Shown: positions 9,997 through 20,208 of the stretch, one piece after another
Position numbering within the stretch: the first letter of the stretch is position 1
Layout of the letters: every line of letters begins with the position of its first letter
Assembly (NCBI GenBank): GCA_025765595.1
Contig: JAIVFH010000203.1
Coordinates: 1-51,494 of the forward strand
DNA from: Obelidium mucronatum
Lineage: Eukaryota > Chytridiomycota > Chytridiomycetes > Chytridiales > Chytriomycetaceae
Reading direction: 5' to 3'
Length of the DNA stretch: 51,494 nucleotides
Notes under the pieces: model-generated
What the model saw: only the letters and a program-made list of their open reading frames with translations
What the model was told of the DNA's origin: nothing
Databases searched by the model: none
Program-made: the position numbers and the translations under genes

Positions 9997-10849
9997 GGGG
10001 GGTAAGCAATCAGTTGTGTTGAAAACAAGGCACAAAATGGACTTTAAATAACAATAAACAAAAATGCTGGCATGTTTAATGGGTTAGCTCAAGTCGGGCT
10101 GAAAGTAATGTGTAGTTGCTTTTCTCCCTGCTTTGCATTCCTCCATTTGATGAAAATCCAGTATCATCATTACTTCCTTGTTGATTTTGCCCAACCTGAT
10201 CAAGCTTTTTGTTTTGCTCAACGTCAAATATGGTCTTCCATATCAAAATTTCTGCCCCTGATCAACAAACTGGTAGAACTGAACAAGAGCAGACCCTCCA
10301 AGAATATGGCCATGGGGTTTTTTCACTGTAGACACAGAAACAAATTCAAGGACTTTGGCAAAGAAGCCTCAAACTGCAGAAACTGAAGAGTAATCAATTT
10401 GTCATGAAATGACAAAGAAGGGGTATAAGCATACAAACCTATAAGCGTTGCAGTGGTTGTCGCAATAGTGATGGACGGATCAATGACAGTGGAATAGCTA
10501 CATGCATTTCAGTGGGTATACGTGGCAATTGGTGCTTTGAGATCTGGAAACAGCAGTCAAAGTTCTGTTCATACAAGTAGTCCTGTCTTCATGGCGACCT
10601 ACAGCAACTTACATCAGAAACATGCAGGTTCAGGTCAAGGCTAAAACAATGATTCTCTCATATATTTCTGTTATCCTATAAAGAGAAAATCAAATTGACA
10701 ATCATTTTGACTGACTTGCCCTTGGCTGTAGCAGGTAGGCAACGTCCTGGTATGGATCTCTTGTGACAGTCTTTCTGTAGTTGCTTCCGGGAATGGCAGC
10801 AACATGTTAGAATCTGTAGGCGTGCGGAGCATGGCCTTCGAGTTCTTAG
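9997..10849. other. Left-arm DNA without a recognisable gene
   Basis: Contains a plus-strand frame at 10,072-10,386 (104 aa). In the right arm this frame is broken by one base in an A run (GAAAATCC here, GAAATCC there). No family is recognised on either strand. The remainder is low-complexity intergenic DNA. Confidence 0.5.
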
Positions 10850-11096
10850 GAAACAATCCCGTGTTTCACAGTTCTGAAGATATAAGTAGGAGAAAATGCC
10901 CTTCACCAGAAAAGGGACAAACATGCGGAGAAGTGTGCACGTGCACGATACTTCACCCTTGTCGCTTCTGGGGAAGTAAGCTTGTGCGCGAGCCTTGTCC
11001 ACCGCCCCTTCCCTGAGAGTCATAAGCTGCCTCTTAGCCATACAACATCTAGCGGCTGTGATTGTCCGGTGCTGCGTCACCTACCAATTATGATAA
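10850..11096 (-). repeat. 247-bp dispersed repeat, copy 1 of 3
   Basis: Reverse complement of 26,642-26,888 and clearly homologous to 19,962-20,208 in the centre. It is GC-richer than its surroundings and contains the self-complementary core GTGCACGTGCAC, flanked by GAAGT/ACTTC that could extend a hairpin. The function is unknown. It may be a non-autonomous element or a structured RNA gene. Confidence 0.7.
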
Positions 11097-11152
11097 AACA
11101 GTTTCTAGAGCAGTAAAGGTACTATAATATTTGCTACGACAAAAAAGACAGG

Positions 11153-11224
11153 GCAGTAGTTGTATAGTGGTTATTATGCCTGCCTTCCAAGCATGCGACC
11201 CGGGTTCGAATCCCGGCTACTGCA
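11153..11224 (+). tRNA. tRNA-Gly(UCC)
   Basis: The 72-nt cloverleaf has acceptor stem GCAGTAG/CTACTGC, anticodon loop CTTCCAA and T-arm CCGGGTTCGAATCCCGG. It has no intron. The identical gene is on the opposite strand at 26,513-26,584. Confidence 0.93.
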
Positions 11225-11298
11225 AACTTTAGCCTCTATGAATCTCTTTCCAAACAATCTGCACCATTACTCAAACGATTTTGAGATTAGCTAAAAGT

Positions 11299-11370
11299 CT
11301 CCCAGACGGGGAATTGAACCCCGGTCTCGCCCGTGACAGGGGCGGATACTAGCCACTATACTATCTGGGA
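11299..11370 (-). tRNA. tRNA-Asp(GUC)
   Basis: Read on the minus strand: acceptor TCCCAGA/TCTGGGA, anticodon loop containing CTGTCAC and a canonical T-loop TTCAATT. It is 72 nt with discriminator G. The mirror copy is at 26,367-26,438. Confidence 0.93.
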
Positions 11371-11470
11371 CGCCGAAAACCATGATCAGAAAAATTTTTA
11401 TTATATTTAACTTAAACAGCAGAGTGCAGAAGGTAGTTTTTGGCTTTTTCTCCCCATGCCTTGAAATTAA

Positions 11471-12128
11471 GGCCCCGTTCGGCCATGAAAAATTTCCTTC
11501 TTTTTCCACCAAAAAGAACCTATTTTTTCAAAAAGTGCATTCTGCAAAATGCAAAAAGCTCTTCTTGGCTTCGTAAATGCATTTTGATCCAGAAAGGCAT
11601 TATGCAAAATGCGTTTTTTCCAAAAAACTTCCAGAATGCATTTTAGGGCCAAAAAGAGGCCAAAAAGAGGTCAAAACCCAGAAATAGAAAATAGCTGTTT
11701 TTCCTTTCCAAAATGCATTTGAAAACTGAAAAAAAGACAGAAAATCAAGAAATATTGCAGTGTTTATTTGAGTTTAAAATACACATTTTTAAGAAACTCC
11801 GCTGAATTCGAATCTGACGCCATTCCTAAAAAGATAGAAGCACTGAATGCGGTGAATTGGTGGTGGATTGATGAGTTCAATTGCCAAAGCCTGCACAGCA
11901 TCATCAATGCTTCTTTTAAGAAGTCGATTTGATGCTTTTACAAGGTGTATTGTGTGTGAGTGGAGGACAGTCACTAATCGCTGATTTGAGGGAGACAAGA
12001 GAACTGAAGATTCGAGAGGACTAGAAGTTCCAACCCCAGCATGTTGGACTACTGCTAGATGATGAGGCAGTGGAGGCAGGCGCTAGTGTTCCAGGCTGCT
12101 GGGTATTGGCCCTGTCCTGGCAGGTTGG

Positions 12129-12169
<41 letters not shown>

Positions 12170-12386
12170 AGGGAGGGGGCAGATTTGGTGAGAAAAAAAC
12201 GAAGGGAAGAAAATTCGTGGCTACTCCACAAAATCAATTTCGAAAGCTACGTGGCCACTTTCGAAATTTGAAAACCTGCATTTTGCAGAAATAGATATTT
12301 CTTCTTTTTGCAAAAAGAGCATTTTCAGCCATAATGCTCTTTTTGCAAAAAGAGCAAAATTTTCATTTTCGTGGCCGAACGAGGCC
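11471..12386. mobile_element. Harbinger-type MITE (916 bp) with TAA target duplication
   Basis: Termini GGCCCCGTTCGGCCATGAAA and the complement of CGTGGCCGAACGAGGCC are inverted repeats. Both sides are flanked by TAA (11,468-11,470 and 12,387-12,389), the 3-bp target duplication typical of PIF/Harbinger. The interior holds several TTTTTGCAAAAAGAGCA-like imperfect palindromes, a 69-aa minus-strand frame (11,789-11,998) with no recognised family, and a run of 39 G's at 12,130-12,168. The right-arm copy is 908 bp. The 8-bp difference equals the homopolymer length difference. Confidence 0.85.
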
Positions 12387-14304
12387 TAAGTAGTCATGAC
12401 ATGCTGCAACTCTTAAGTCTTGTTATCTCCAAAAAGGTTCCACTGAGTTTAGCGTTCTCCTATAACTCTTTGTGCTGTGGCATCTTAGTTCTGCGTTTCA
12501 ATGTTTACATGCAGTAGGGTCAACTGACTCCAGATCAATTGTCAGAGGAGGATATTATACTCTGTGCAAGAGACTAGTGGCAACATTTGACCAATCTATT
12601 TTTTAAGGAGGGTTATTAACATAAGAGTTTTTTTTGGAAACCTGTCAGAAAAGGTGTTATTACTAAAGTTACACCATTGTTATCAATAGGGATATGCATC
12701 CCAAAACAGAGTTTTGGTTGACTCAGTTGGTCATTTATATCTAAAATCAAATCTATCTCTAGAGCTTTGAAAGATTTTTTTGAAAACTTTGATGACTCAG
12801 TTTTGTATTTTTATATAAATGCAGCTAGCTGTGGAATCGGAAACAAAAGCAAATGGTTAGAAAGATTTTGGAACAATTGAATTTGAGCTGAATATATTGT
12901 TTCGACAAATTCTGTTTCTTCATTTTTATTTGTTCTTATTGCATTCTTTTATCTTCTAATATATATTACCTTATGGGTTAGTTGGGCTTTATAATAGTAT
13001 GGGTAGAAACAAGGTTGTGTTGGTGGAGTTTTTAAACAATTTTGTGAGAGTGGTGGGATTTGCAAGATCGAATTGTCTTGGAATCTTTCCAGTTGTGATC
13101 CTTGCTCTTGTAACTTATGTACAGCTGCTAAAGGAATTGATTTAACTTGTGTGACAACATATTGATTTTGTCCAAATATAACAGCTCGCCCTGATGCTAC
13201 TCCACAAGAAATTGCTGCTGTCATATAAGACTCTTTCTTAGGTACACATAGACAAAGCTACGCAACTTTTACCAGGTGTTAGCAACACATCCCAGTCAAA
13301 CAATATTCACAACAACAAATAAAGCCAAAATGGAAAAGGTACAGTCAAAGTTAATATTGTGCATTTTGATTTTGGATCTTTTTCTATTTTTACAGCTACC
13401 ACTAGCATTGCTTGTGTTGTGAGGCACTGCATGCCTCCAAGGATTACTGGGTTTCTTTCCACAATATCAACTAGTCTGCTGGAGGTTACTTTGGAAAGGC
13501 AAAAGCAGCCATCAGCACATGAATTGCATTTTGTGCCGAATGCAGTCTCACTTGTACAGTTTGGCTTTGACAAAGATCAATCAAGAAATAAAAAAAGGTT
13601 TTATTGAATTAATAGGCAGTAATGTTCTACATCTTGCTATTTGGTGAAATATATAAGACGTTGTAGGGCATGGGGCTGAGCTGCTAGTTGAATTGAAGGG
13701 GTCAACTTTAAGTTGTTTGGTTGTTGAACTCACCACCATCAGACAATGTGGTGATTGATTGTTTTGGAGGGCAATGGATAAGGTGCAAACAGGTTGGGTT
13801 TGGGTCGGTTTCATCCCAAAGCTGACTGTTTGGATTTGGGTGTCAGGGTAAACGTGAAACCCAAACCTGTCAGGATTATCCTGCAGGTCTTTGGGGAATG
13901 GTCTATTGTATGGAAGGAAGTAGAAATAAATAGTTTGTAATGAGAATAAAATAAAAAAAGTTAAGAATTTATGCGCATAAAGTATTGCAGAATGACGTTT
14001 TAATAATAGCAAACAGAAAAATTGAAGGTTATAACAAAAAAAAATTGAGCCTCAAACTTATTGTCATTGACAAACCTGTTTGGAAGAATGGAAGGAGGTC
14101 AGGTCAGTTGGGTTTTGGTGGGTTTCTTTGGTTAATAGTGAAAACCAATCATACCCCCAATCTAGTGGGTCAGGGTACTTGCCAGGTTGATGCGAGTCCA
14201 CTTGCACCGTATCAATGGAGGGCATCTGTTCAGGTTTTGATTCATGGTCAAAATGTCAGTTTAATACTCCACTTTGCAGAAAGATGGTTCTATAAACCAA
14301 TAGT
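12387..14304. other. Left-arm region with three short unassigned minus-strand frames
   Basis: Frames at 12,949-13,224 (91 aa), 13,307-13,573 (88 aa) and 13,581-14,012 (143 aa) are conserved exactly in the right arm. Arm identity alone explains that and is no evidence of selection. None shows a motif I can name. At 12,600-12,840 a further minus-strand stretch reads LCFGMHIPIDNNGV before a stop. The region may hold a decayed element or a spliced gene I cannot reconstruct. Confidence 0.4.
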
Positions 14305-14377
14305 AGCCCGACGTGGGGGTCGAACCCACAACCTTAAGATTAAGAGTCTTACGCTCTACCGATTGAGCTAGCCGGGC
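14305..14377 (-). tRNA. tRNA-Lys(CUU)
   Basis: The 73-nt gene has acceptor GCCCGGC/GTCGGGC, D-arm TAGCTCAATCGGTAGAGC, anticodon loop CTCTTAA and T-arm GTGGGTTCGACCCCCAC. The discriminator is U, unusual for tRNA-Lys. The mirror copy is at 23,364-23,436. Confidence 0.92.
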
Positions 14378-14443
14378 TGTGTCTTCATCAAGAATTGTAG
14401 CCTTCATTACTAAATTGGTTTGACTTGTGTCAATAATCGAAAA

Positions 14444-14517
14444 TGCTCCATACAGGGATCGAACCTGTGACCTTGGCGTTATTAGCACCACGCTCTAACC
14501 AACTGAGCTAATGGAGT
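14444..14517 (-). tRNA. tRNA-Ile(AAU)
   Basis: The 74-nt gene has D-arm TAGCTCAGTTGGTTAGAGC, anticodon loop CTAATAA and T-arm ACAGGTTCGATCCCTGT. The first acceptor pair is a mismatch (A opposite C), while the remaining six pairs are intact. The mirror copy is at 23,224-23,297 and a truncated relative at about 19,513. Confidence 0.9.
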
Positions 14518-14933
14518 TCTGAATGTTAATGAGCCATAGTCCATCATGACCAGGCTTCCTTATATAGGGTTTTTGATCCACTTGAAGATAAAAAAAGTGT
14601 GTTTTCATGATGCTTCTGCATCAATAGACTAACTGAGAAAGAGTTATCAGGCAAAGTTTGTTTTTCTGTCAATTTTAATCCTCCACAGCAAGTGTGTTTC
14701 AATGAGCTGCATGTTATTCTCAGGGGGAAGTGTGATAAAGCAAGAGAGGAAGGGAGAAGGTAGTGCGGGCGTGAGAGGCGATCGACAGGAGGTAGGGAGC
14801 TACTCACTTTGCACAATAATACAAAATCTAAAAAAAGAGGAAAATCAATGACAACATCGAGTCCCCACTGGACCTCCAAAAAAACGCTTAAACGAGCGCT
14901 GCAAATTCCTGCAGATATTCTCTGTCATATCAA

Positions 14934-15486
14934 ATGGAGGATCAGAAGAACCGGAAGTCATGCAAGGACATACAAAGTCAACAAACAAAACGTCGTCAAG
15001 TTGAAGCAATGCCGTTTGTCGAGAAGGATCTGACAAAGGAGCAAGAAAATATAGTAACAGTGGTGATGGCAGGTCATAGCGTCTTTTATACAGGCAGTGC
15101 AGGTAAGAAATATTGGTTGTTATCTCTTTTTCTCACAACATTCAGGAGTTGGCTAATCACGTCTTACCTGCGAAATAATTAATCAAATATCACTGAAGGA
15201 ATCCGGAGACACTGTGGCTGTTACCTCTGTGGCAGGTGGGTTCCAATGTTCTGTGTGTCTCTAACATCAATTACTGCAGGAATTGCCACCAGTCAAATTG
15301 GAGGAGTAACCGTAGGATCATTTGTGGGATGTGGTCTTTTAAAAGGTGTGTTGTAAATATCACCCATCTCTTTAATTCATGTTTCCTCAGACGACTTGAC
15401 TGCAAACGTCTTGGTGACAAAGATAAAGAGAAACAATCAAGCATTGAGTCGATGGAAATCAATTAAAGTGTGGATAATTGACAAAA
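14934..15486 (+). pseudogene. Pif1-like DNA helicase, N-terminal half, inactivated
   Basis: Four exons (14,934-15,102; 15,146-15,235; 15,280-15,345; 15,391-15,486) splice in frame and give, in order, LTKEQENIV, HSVFYTGSAG (start of motif I), TVAVTSVAG, IGGVTVGSF (motif Ia) and NNQALSRW...VWIID (motif II), as in Pif1/RRM3-type helicases. Two inactivating features are visible. The Walker A lysine codon is TAA at 15,154-15,156 (GVG-stop-SRL), one base from AAA. Motif II reads IIDK where Pif1 has IIDE. The sequence after 15,486 has no further helicase motifs and passes into the RecQ remnant. Identical defects are in the right copy, so they predate the duplication. Confidence 0.82.
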
Positions 15487-15679
15487 GTGAGTTAATTTAA
15501 TATCTAAACACTGAAATTGGCATGGAGAATACGCGGATTGTTGTCAGTCGACAGGTGTGGTTATGTTGGAGGATGCGTTATCACCCCAAACCTAACCTCT
15601 TGAGAGCTTACCGGCCACTGCTCCAATGACTAGAAGTGCTGTAAAAGATGCACAAAAAAGCATAAAAAATTCAATATAA

Positions 15680-15800
15680 TTAAAGTTTCATCATTTCACG
15701 GAATTCTTTACGTGCCACGCGCTCTGGAGACACATACAATAGTTTTATATTTTTACTTCTGACTTGCTTAATAACCTTATCTCTGTTTTCTGCTGCGATT
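15680..15800 (-). pseudogene. RecQ-like helicase fragment, cut by the arm boundary
   Basis: On the minus strand this is the reverse complement of 21,941-22,062. It contains KNIKLLYVSPERV, the segment just before the DEAH box of RecQ helicases, followed by a stop. It differs from the right copy by, for example, L to R after RKEF. The inner end of the arm lies in the intron just before this exon, so the ATP-binding exon is missing here. Confidence 0.65.
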
Positions 15801-17280
15801 ATACAATTGAGGACATAGACTTAAGTGACAGGCAACAGCGAACAGTCAACTAGCTCAAACAATACACTCAATGCAGAATACAAAGAACTTTTGATTTCCA
15901 AGCAACCAACCAATGGCTCTTTCATTATATTCTCAATGTTTGAGTTATAATCAGTTTGAGCTCAAGCAATGACATAACTAACCAACAATCAACAGGCACT
16001 ATCAATATGCAATGAAACCTGATGATTTGTGTTATGTCAAATTTAAAACAGAGAATGAAGGTATAGCGTCTTTTCTATGACATACGACACACAAACGGCA
16101 GGCTAGGGAAAGGTCAGAAATTCGCAATGAGATCTTCCCCCCACTAGCAGTGTTTGTATGTATTGTGCTGCGTTTTGTCAATGTAATTATGGAGGGGCAG
16201 TTGCAAATTGGGGAGTGTTTTTTTGTGGGGGATTTATTTGGAACAAAGGAACAAAGATAGAAAGAAACAAAATTAGCGGGTTTGGTACAGTGGTCGGCAA
16301 AAGATACTGAATATCTTTGGAAATCCCAAGATCTTCTAAAGCAACACCTCCATTGCGGATGTGGGTTAAGAGGCCCTTCAACATAGAAGTTTGTAAATTC
16401 AACTCCGACTGGAATTCTCCATATCGCAACAATAAGTCCATTCTAGTCAATCGTGATGATGTTTCGAGATTTTGAGCAAGATCCGCAATAGGGACTGACA
16501 GATCTTCACCAACCGCCGTGGTACCTTCAGGTACAGCGCCCCCACCTGCTGCAAACCAGCGACTGCGCTCAGGAAACCCTTGCACGAAAGGCATCCCATT
16601 GATTTTTTCTTAGACAAAAAACTCTGTTGTAAATTGTGCCAACTAATATGAAATAAAGCAAACATCTGTATTTTGAAATAAAGTTTGAAAATGATACTTT
16701 CGCACTTCCTTTGAAAAGTAATTTCGATGAACACACTGAGCCAGACCTTGTAGGAAAACAATGCAGCCCCATTTGAAGGTTTTCACCAGAAGCGGCAAGC
16801 TTTCCTTGCCTATTTTACGATGGTTATGAGTGGGGTCATTGACAGATTCAAGATCAGATAGATGGCGTGATTTGGATCGGCAACCATATCTTCAAACTCT
16901 TTCCAATCTGGAAAAAAGAAGTGGAGAAACTCTTCTGGCACTGGAATATCCCATGGAACCTTGCCAATATCACCTCTTGGAGAAAACCCAGCCAGAATTG
17001 TGTTATCTGTGGTCAAAGTTAAAAAAGAAAGACAAGATAACTGTGGAACACTCACAGCTTTAGGAAAATCCTTGAAATTTGTCTTTGGAGTGAGATGTGG
17101 GTATCCCAAGTTCTTCGAGTGAGTGGACAAAATGAAAAAATTCCCTTTGGACCATCACAAATTTATTGGGAGCAAGGTGAACAACACACACAAAAACGCT
17201 TGGACAAGGCATAAACTCTGATGGAGGGTTACAATCTGTTTAAAAACATCAAGCTTACAGCCAGCTGATTGGTAAACCCA
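15801..17280 (-). pseudogene. Centre, left part: fragments of an unidentified spliced gene
   Basis: Minus-strand frames at 16,810-17,130 and 16,187-16,594 look like exons of one gene. A plausible GTGAGT...CAG intron joins FPKA to DNTILAGFSPRGDIGKVPWD, and the text continues EEFLHFFFPDWKEFEDM. The lower part (16,187-16,594) reads ERSRWFAAGGGAVPEG ... ETSSRLTRMDLLLRYGEF ... GLLTHIRNGG. Between them the frame is broken by stops. I do not recognise the family. Nothing is recognised in 15,801-16,180, which is AT-rich. Confidence 0.35.
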
Positions 17281-17940
17281 ATTAGCTCAAGTGCCCATCA
17301 TGATGCAATCAAAGCCATGCACTTTGCCCTTTATTGACCAAAAGTGCACCATGTCAAGCGCTTTTACTTACTGTTTAGACTGGATTGTTGAACAGGCACA
17401 CTCATACCAAAATGAATCTGTTTTCAACAGTCCTTTTTTGCAGCATAGAAGCAACTCCAAAATCAGATCCCAAGAGGCAGGACAAGACTTAACTTGCTGA
17501 ACGTACATTGGAAGCATATCAATGAATTTTTGGAGACTTGGGTCTATTCAGTGTTGGAAGTTTATCGAAAAAATTTTGAAGGACAACACTTCCAAGGAAA
17601 ATATCATGTGTTACATCCTTGCCGGAAGCGGTGCTATTATTACTATTGGTTGCTTTTCCATCACATTTATTAAATTTCGTGATTTTTCCCCATTTCTTGT
17701 TTTTCCCCTTGATTGAAAGTGCTTGGTTATTTTGTTGGAAATTTTGGGGATCTTTTGATTTTATACTTTTTGTGCTTGGCTCTTTTTCTTATCCCAAATT
17801 GCCTTTTTGTTAAAACTCCCACCTTGTCTCTCCCTTCTGTCGATTGTTTGGACATTACATCGACTCTCTCTTAGGTTTGGGTGTTTTTGGTGGCATTGTT
17901 GGGTTGGATTTGTTGGCTGATTGGATGGATTGTTCTTGAA
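17281..17940. other. Centre: no recognisable gene
   Basis: AT-rich and pyrimidine-rich DNA with short plus-strand frames (17,291-17,500; 17,522-17,716) showing no motif. The TTTTCC/CTTTTT richness towards 17,830 resembles a core promoter or an LTR-like leader before the tandem repeat, but no inverted TG...CA ends or primer-binding site could be found. Confidence 0.35.
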
Positions 17941-18366
17941 GGTACACCACCGCTTCCTCGACCCTTGCCTTGCCTTGCCGCGCGTGGAAATCGTTTATTG
18001 ACGCGCTGTTTTGAAGATAGTTTAGTTGGATTGGATGGGGGTTGTTGTCTTATGGTGGTTTAGGTACTTGAATCGTTGGTGGCTGTGCTTGGCTTTGACT
18101 TGGGGTTCTGACACTGTTTGTTCTTGTCTTTGAACCTAAAGGTACACCACCGCTTCCTCGACCCTTGCCTTGCCTTGCCGCGCGTGGAAATCGTTTATTG
18201 ACGCGCTGTTTTGAAGGTACACCACCGCTTCCTCGACCCTTGCCTTGCCTTGCCGCGCGTGGAAATCGTTTATTGACGCACTGTTTTGAAGGTACACCAC
18301 CGCTTCCTCGACCCTTGCCTTGCCTTGCCGCGCGTGGAAATTGTTTATTGACACGCTGTTTTGAAG
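17941..18366. repeat. 75-bp tandem repeat (three adjacent units plus one outlying unit)
   Basis: The unit starting GGTACACCACCGCTTCCTCG occurs at 17,941, and then three times head to tail at 18,141, 18,216 and 18,291. The length of 75 bp keeps a reading frame open on both strands (minus-strand repeat FHARQGKARVEEAVVYLQ). Each unit carries GCGCGT ... ACGCGC, which could pair as a stem around a 15-bp loop. The arm is intact in the first two units and mutated in the last two. Confidence 0.9.
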
Positions 18367-19460
18367 TTTAATTAGGGTTATCAATCGCTCATAATTCAAC
18401 ACCGATTGCTTGGCGTCACACACGCCATCGGAATACTGTCGTAGTCAAACCATCCATTCTTCTACACACACACACATCTATCATCTATCCTGTGCAACAG
18501 CAGCAACGAAGACTCTTAATCTAATTCGAATCGGAGCCTTCGTATCTTGTTTTGGTTGTACTTGTAACACATGGATACCTTAAATTTTGGGTTGCATGGG
18601 TCGATTGCCAATGGACAGCTGCAGATATTTGAGATTTTGCAAGATTTTCGAAGATATAAAAAAATCCTTTCGAATCCTCCAAATCACCCAAATCCTCATT
18701 TGGCAGCAGATATTCTAAGGGATTTCACCCATTTCAAATCAAATCACGCTTTTCCCACTTTTTCAGCAGATAAAACAAGAAATAATGAAGAATTCAGATG
18801 AAAGAATCCCAAAATCCTTCAAAATCAACAAAATCATCTAAATCTCACACCCAAATAAAATCGTGGCCCCCCCTCCCCCCCCCCCCCCCCCCCCCCCCCC
18901 TCGATTCGCAAATGAATTTGGCTGAAATTTAAGGCCAACACTGAACAAGTCAAATCAAGGCACCAACTTGACTGCAGATTAACATGGATAAATACAAAAT
19001 AAAGCCAACTATGAATTTTATTACAACATTCTTTTGGACCACAGCATTGCTAAACACTATTTCCATGATTCACTCAATCAGCCTTCCTTGATATTCACCA
19101 TTCCTTTTGAAAGAGAGCTTATGAGCTCTTTTTTGTCCCTTGGCTTCTTGCTCGGGTAGCTGGTGAGTACTTTGGTTCAATTAAAATTGGGAGAAACTAG
19201 AAATTCTATGTTTTTCAAATTGAATCACACAGGTTTTTTGGTCTTCATAAATGAAAACACGTTTTTCTCGCATTTCACTTAAAATCCTGGGAATATCTGC
19301 GGCCGCCCAATGGGTATGCGTCGCAATTGTGTAGGGTTGAGCATGTAGCCTGAGATTGGTTGTAAACGGGGAATAGATTACTTTATTATAATAAACGCAA
19401 TATACATGTGTTGTTGTTTAGAGAGTATCTGCTTGCAATCTGAAAGGTCCCTGTGTTTCT
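18367..19460. other. Centre: no gene; poly-C run and microsatellite
   Basis: Holds a short CA run at about 18,465-18,478, a 76-codon frame at 18,571-18,801 with no motif, and imperfect inverted AAATCCT-rich stretches near 18,630-18,850. A run of 26 C's lies at 18,875-18,900. From 18,900 to 19,460 nothing is recognisable. Confidence 0.5.
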
Positions 19461-19465
19461 TCCCC

Positions 19466-19541
19466 CTGAGAATATCATGCAGCTCATTGAAACACACTTG
19501 GGGAACGGCAGATCTCCATTAGCTCAGTTGGGTATAACGCA
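19466..19541 (+). pseudogene. Truncated third copy of the tRNA-Ile region
   Basis: The 40-odd bases at 19,460-19,500 (CCCCTGAGAAT ... CACACTTG) match 23,011-23,052 of the right arm. After a deletion of about 160 bp the text resumes as CTCCATTAGCTCAGTTGG, the 5' third of tRNA-Ile, and then degenerates before the anticodon arm. It cannot fold as a tRNA. Confidence 0.75.
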
Positions 19542-19961
19542 AGTGTGATAGTTCAGGATAAAAAAAAATTTGGGAGTACACTACAAAATGTAGTACACCA
19601 ACAGAGCAACACCAAGTTTACTGCACCGCATCACAAACAACTAAGAAACATGTAGATAGAGATAAAAGGGCAGGGGGAAATGGCTGAACGATTGAGAAGG
19701 GGGTTTGAGACTGTTTACGGTCCAGTTCGGTACAGGGGCTAAAACATAACACAAGCGCTGCGCACAACACTTCTCTGCACCCTGCTGAGTTCATCTCGAT
19801 GGATTGGCGGAGCTATCTGAGCACTACAGGTGGCATCGGCAGCAGCGGCAGCAAGTCGGATCGCTTCAGAAGTTTACTCCAATAGGCGAGTTGCGACAGA
19901 TATCCCAAAGGCGGTAGTTGGCGCTTTTCATTGTCAATATATGAGGAGGGAAAGGGGGTGT

Positions 19962-20208
19962 ATCATAATCGGTAGGTGACGCAGCACCGGACGATCACAG
20001 CTGCTGGATGTTGTATGGCTAAGAGGCTTATAACTCTCAGGGGAAGGGATGGTGGACGTCGCTTGCGCACGAGCTTACTTCCGCAGAAGTGACAAGGGTG
20101 AAGTATCGTGCACGCGCACACTTCTCCACATGTTCGTCTCTTTTCCGGTGAAGGACATTTCCTCCTATTTATACCTTCAGAACTCTGAAACACGGGTGTG
20201 TTTCTAAC
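19962..20208 (+). repeat. 247-bp dispersed repeat, copy 3 (centre)
   Basis: Matches 26,642-26,888 at roughly nine of ten positions (TATCATAAT, GGTAGGTGACGCAGCACCGG). The differences leave the palindromic core nearly intact (GTGCACGCGCAC between GAAGTATC and ACTTC). This copy lies outside the arms, so the repeat is an independent dispersed family and not part of the duplication only. Confidence 0.8.

Larger units (their letters stand above)
6798..15800. repeat. Left arm of a large inverted duplication
   Basis: Nearly every landmark in this 9.0-kb stretch recurs reverse-complemented in 21,941-29,797, in mirrored order: chromodomain remnant, Harbinger remnant, SINE, 242-bp tandem repeat, four tRNAs, MITE, Pif1 and RecQ remnants. 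Several short frames translate identically in both arms. Spot comparison by eye shows near identity in the inner part, with scattered SNPs, 4-bp indels and homopolymer differences. Divergence is a few per cent or more outside about 7,600. The left arm has about 1.1 kb that the right arm lacks (about 8,056-9,190). The inner edge falls at 15,800, where the two sequences stop matching. Confidence 0.93.

Noticed and set aside
17941..18366. CRISPR-like array
   Set aside because: Units are directly adjacent at 75-bp spacing with no unique spacers, and the DNA is eukaryotic.
18630..18850. Possible small MITE with AAATCCT-rich inverted ends
   Set aside because: The inverted similarity is weak, and no target duplication could be found.
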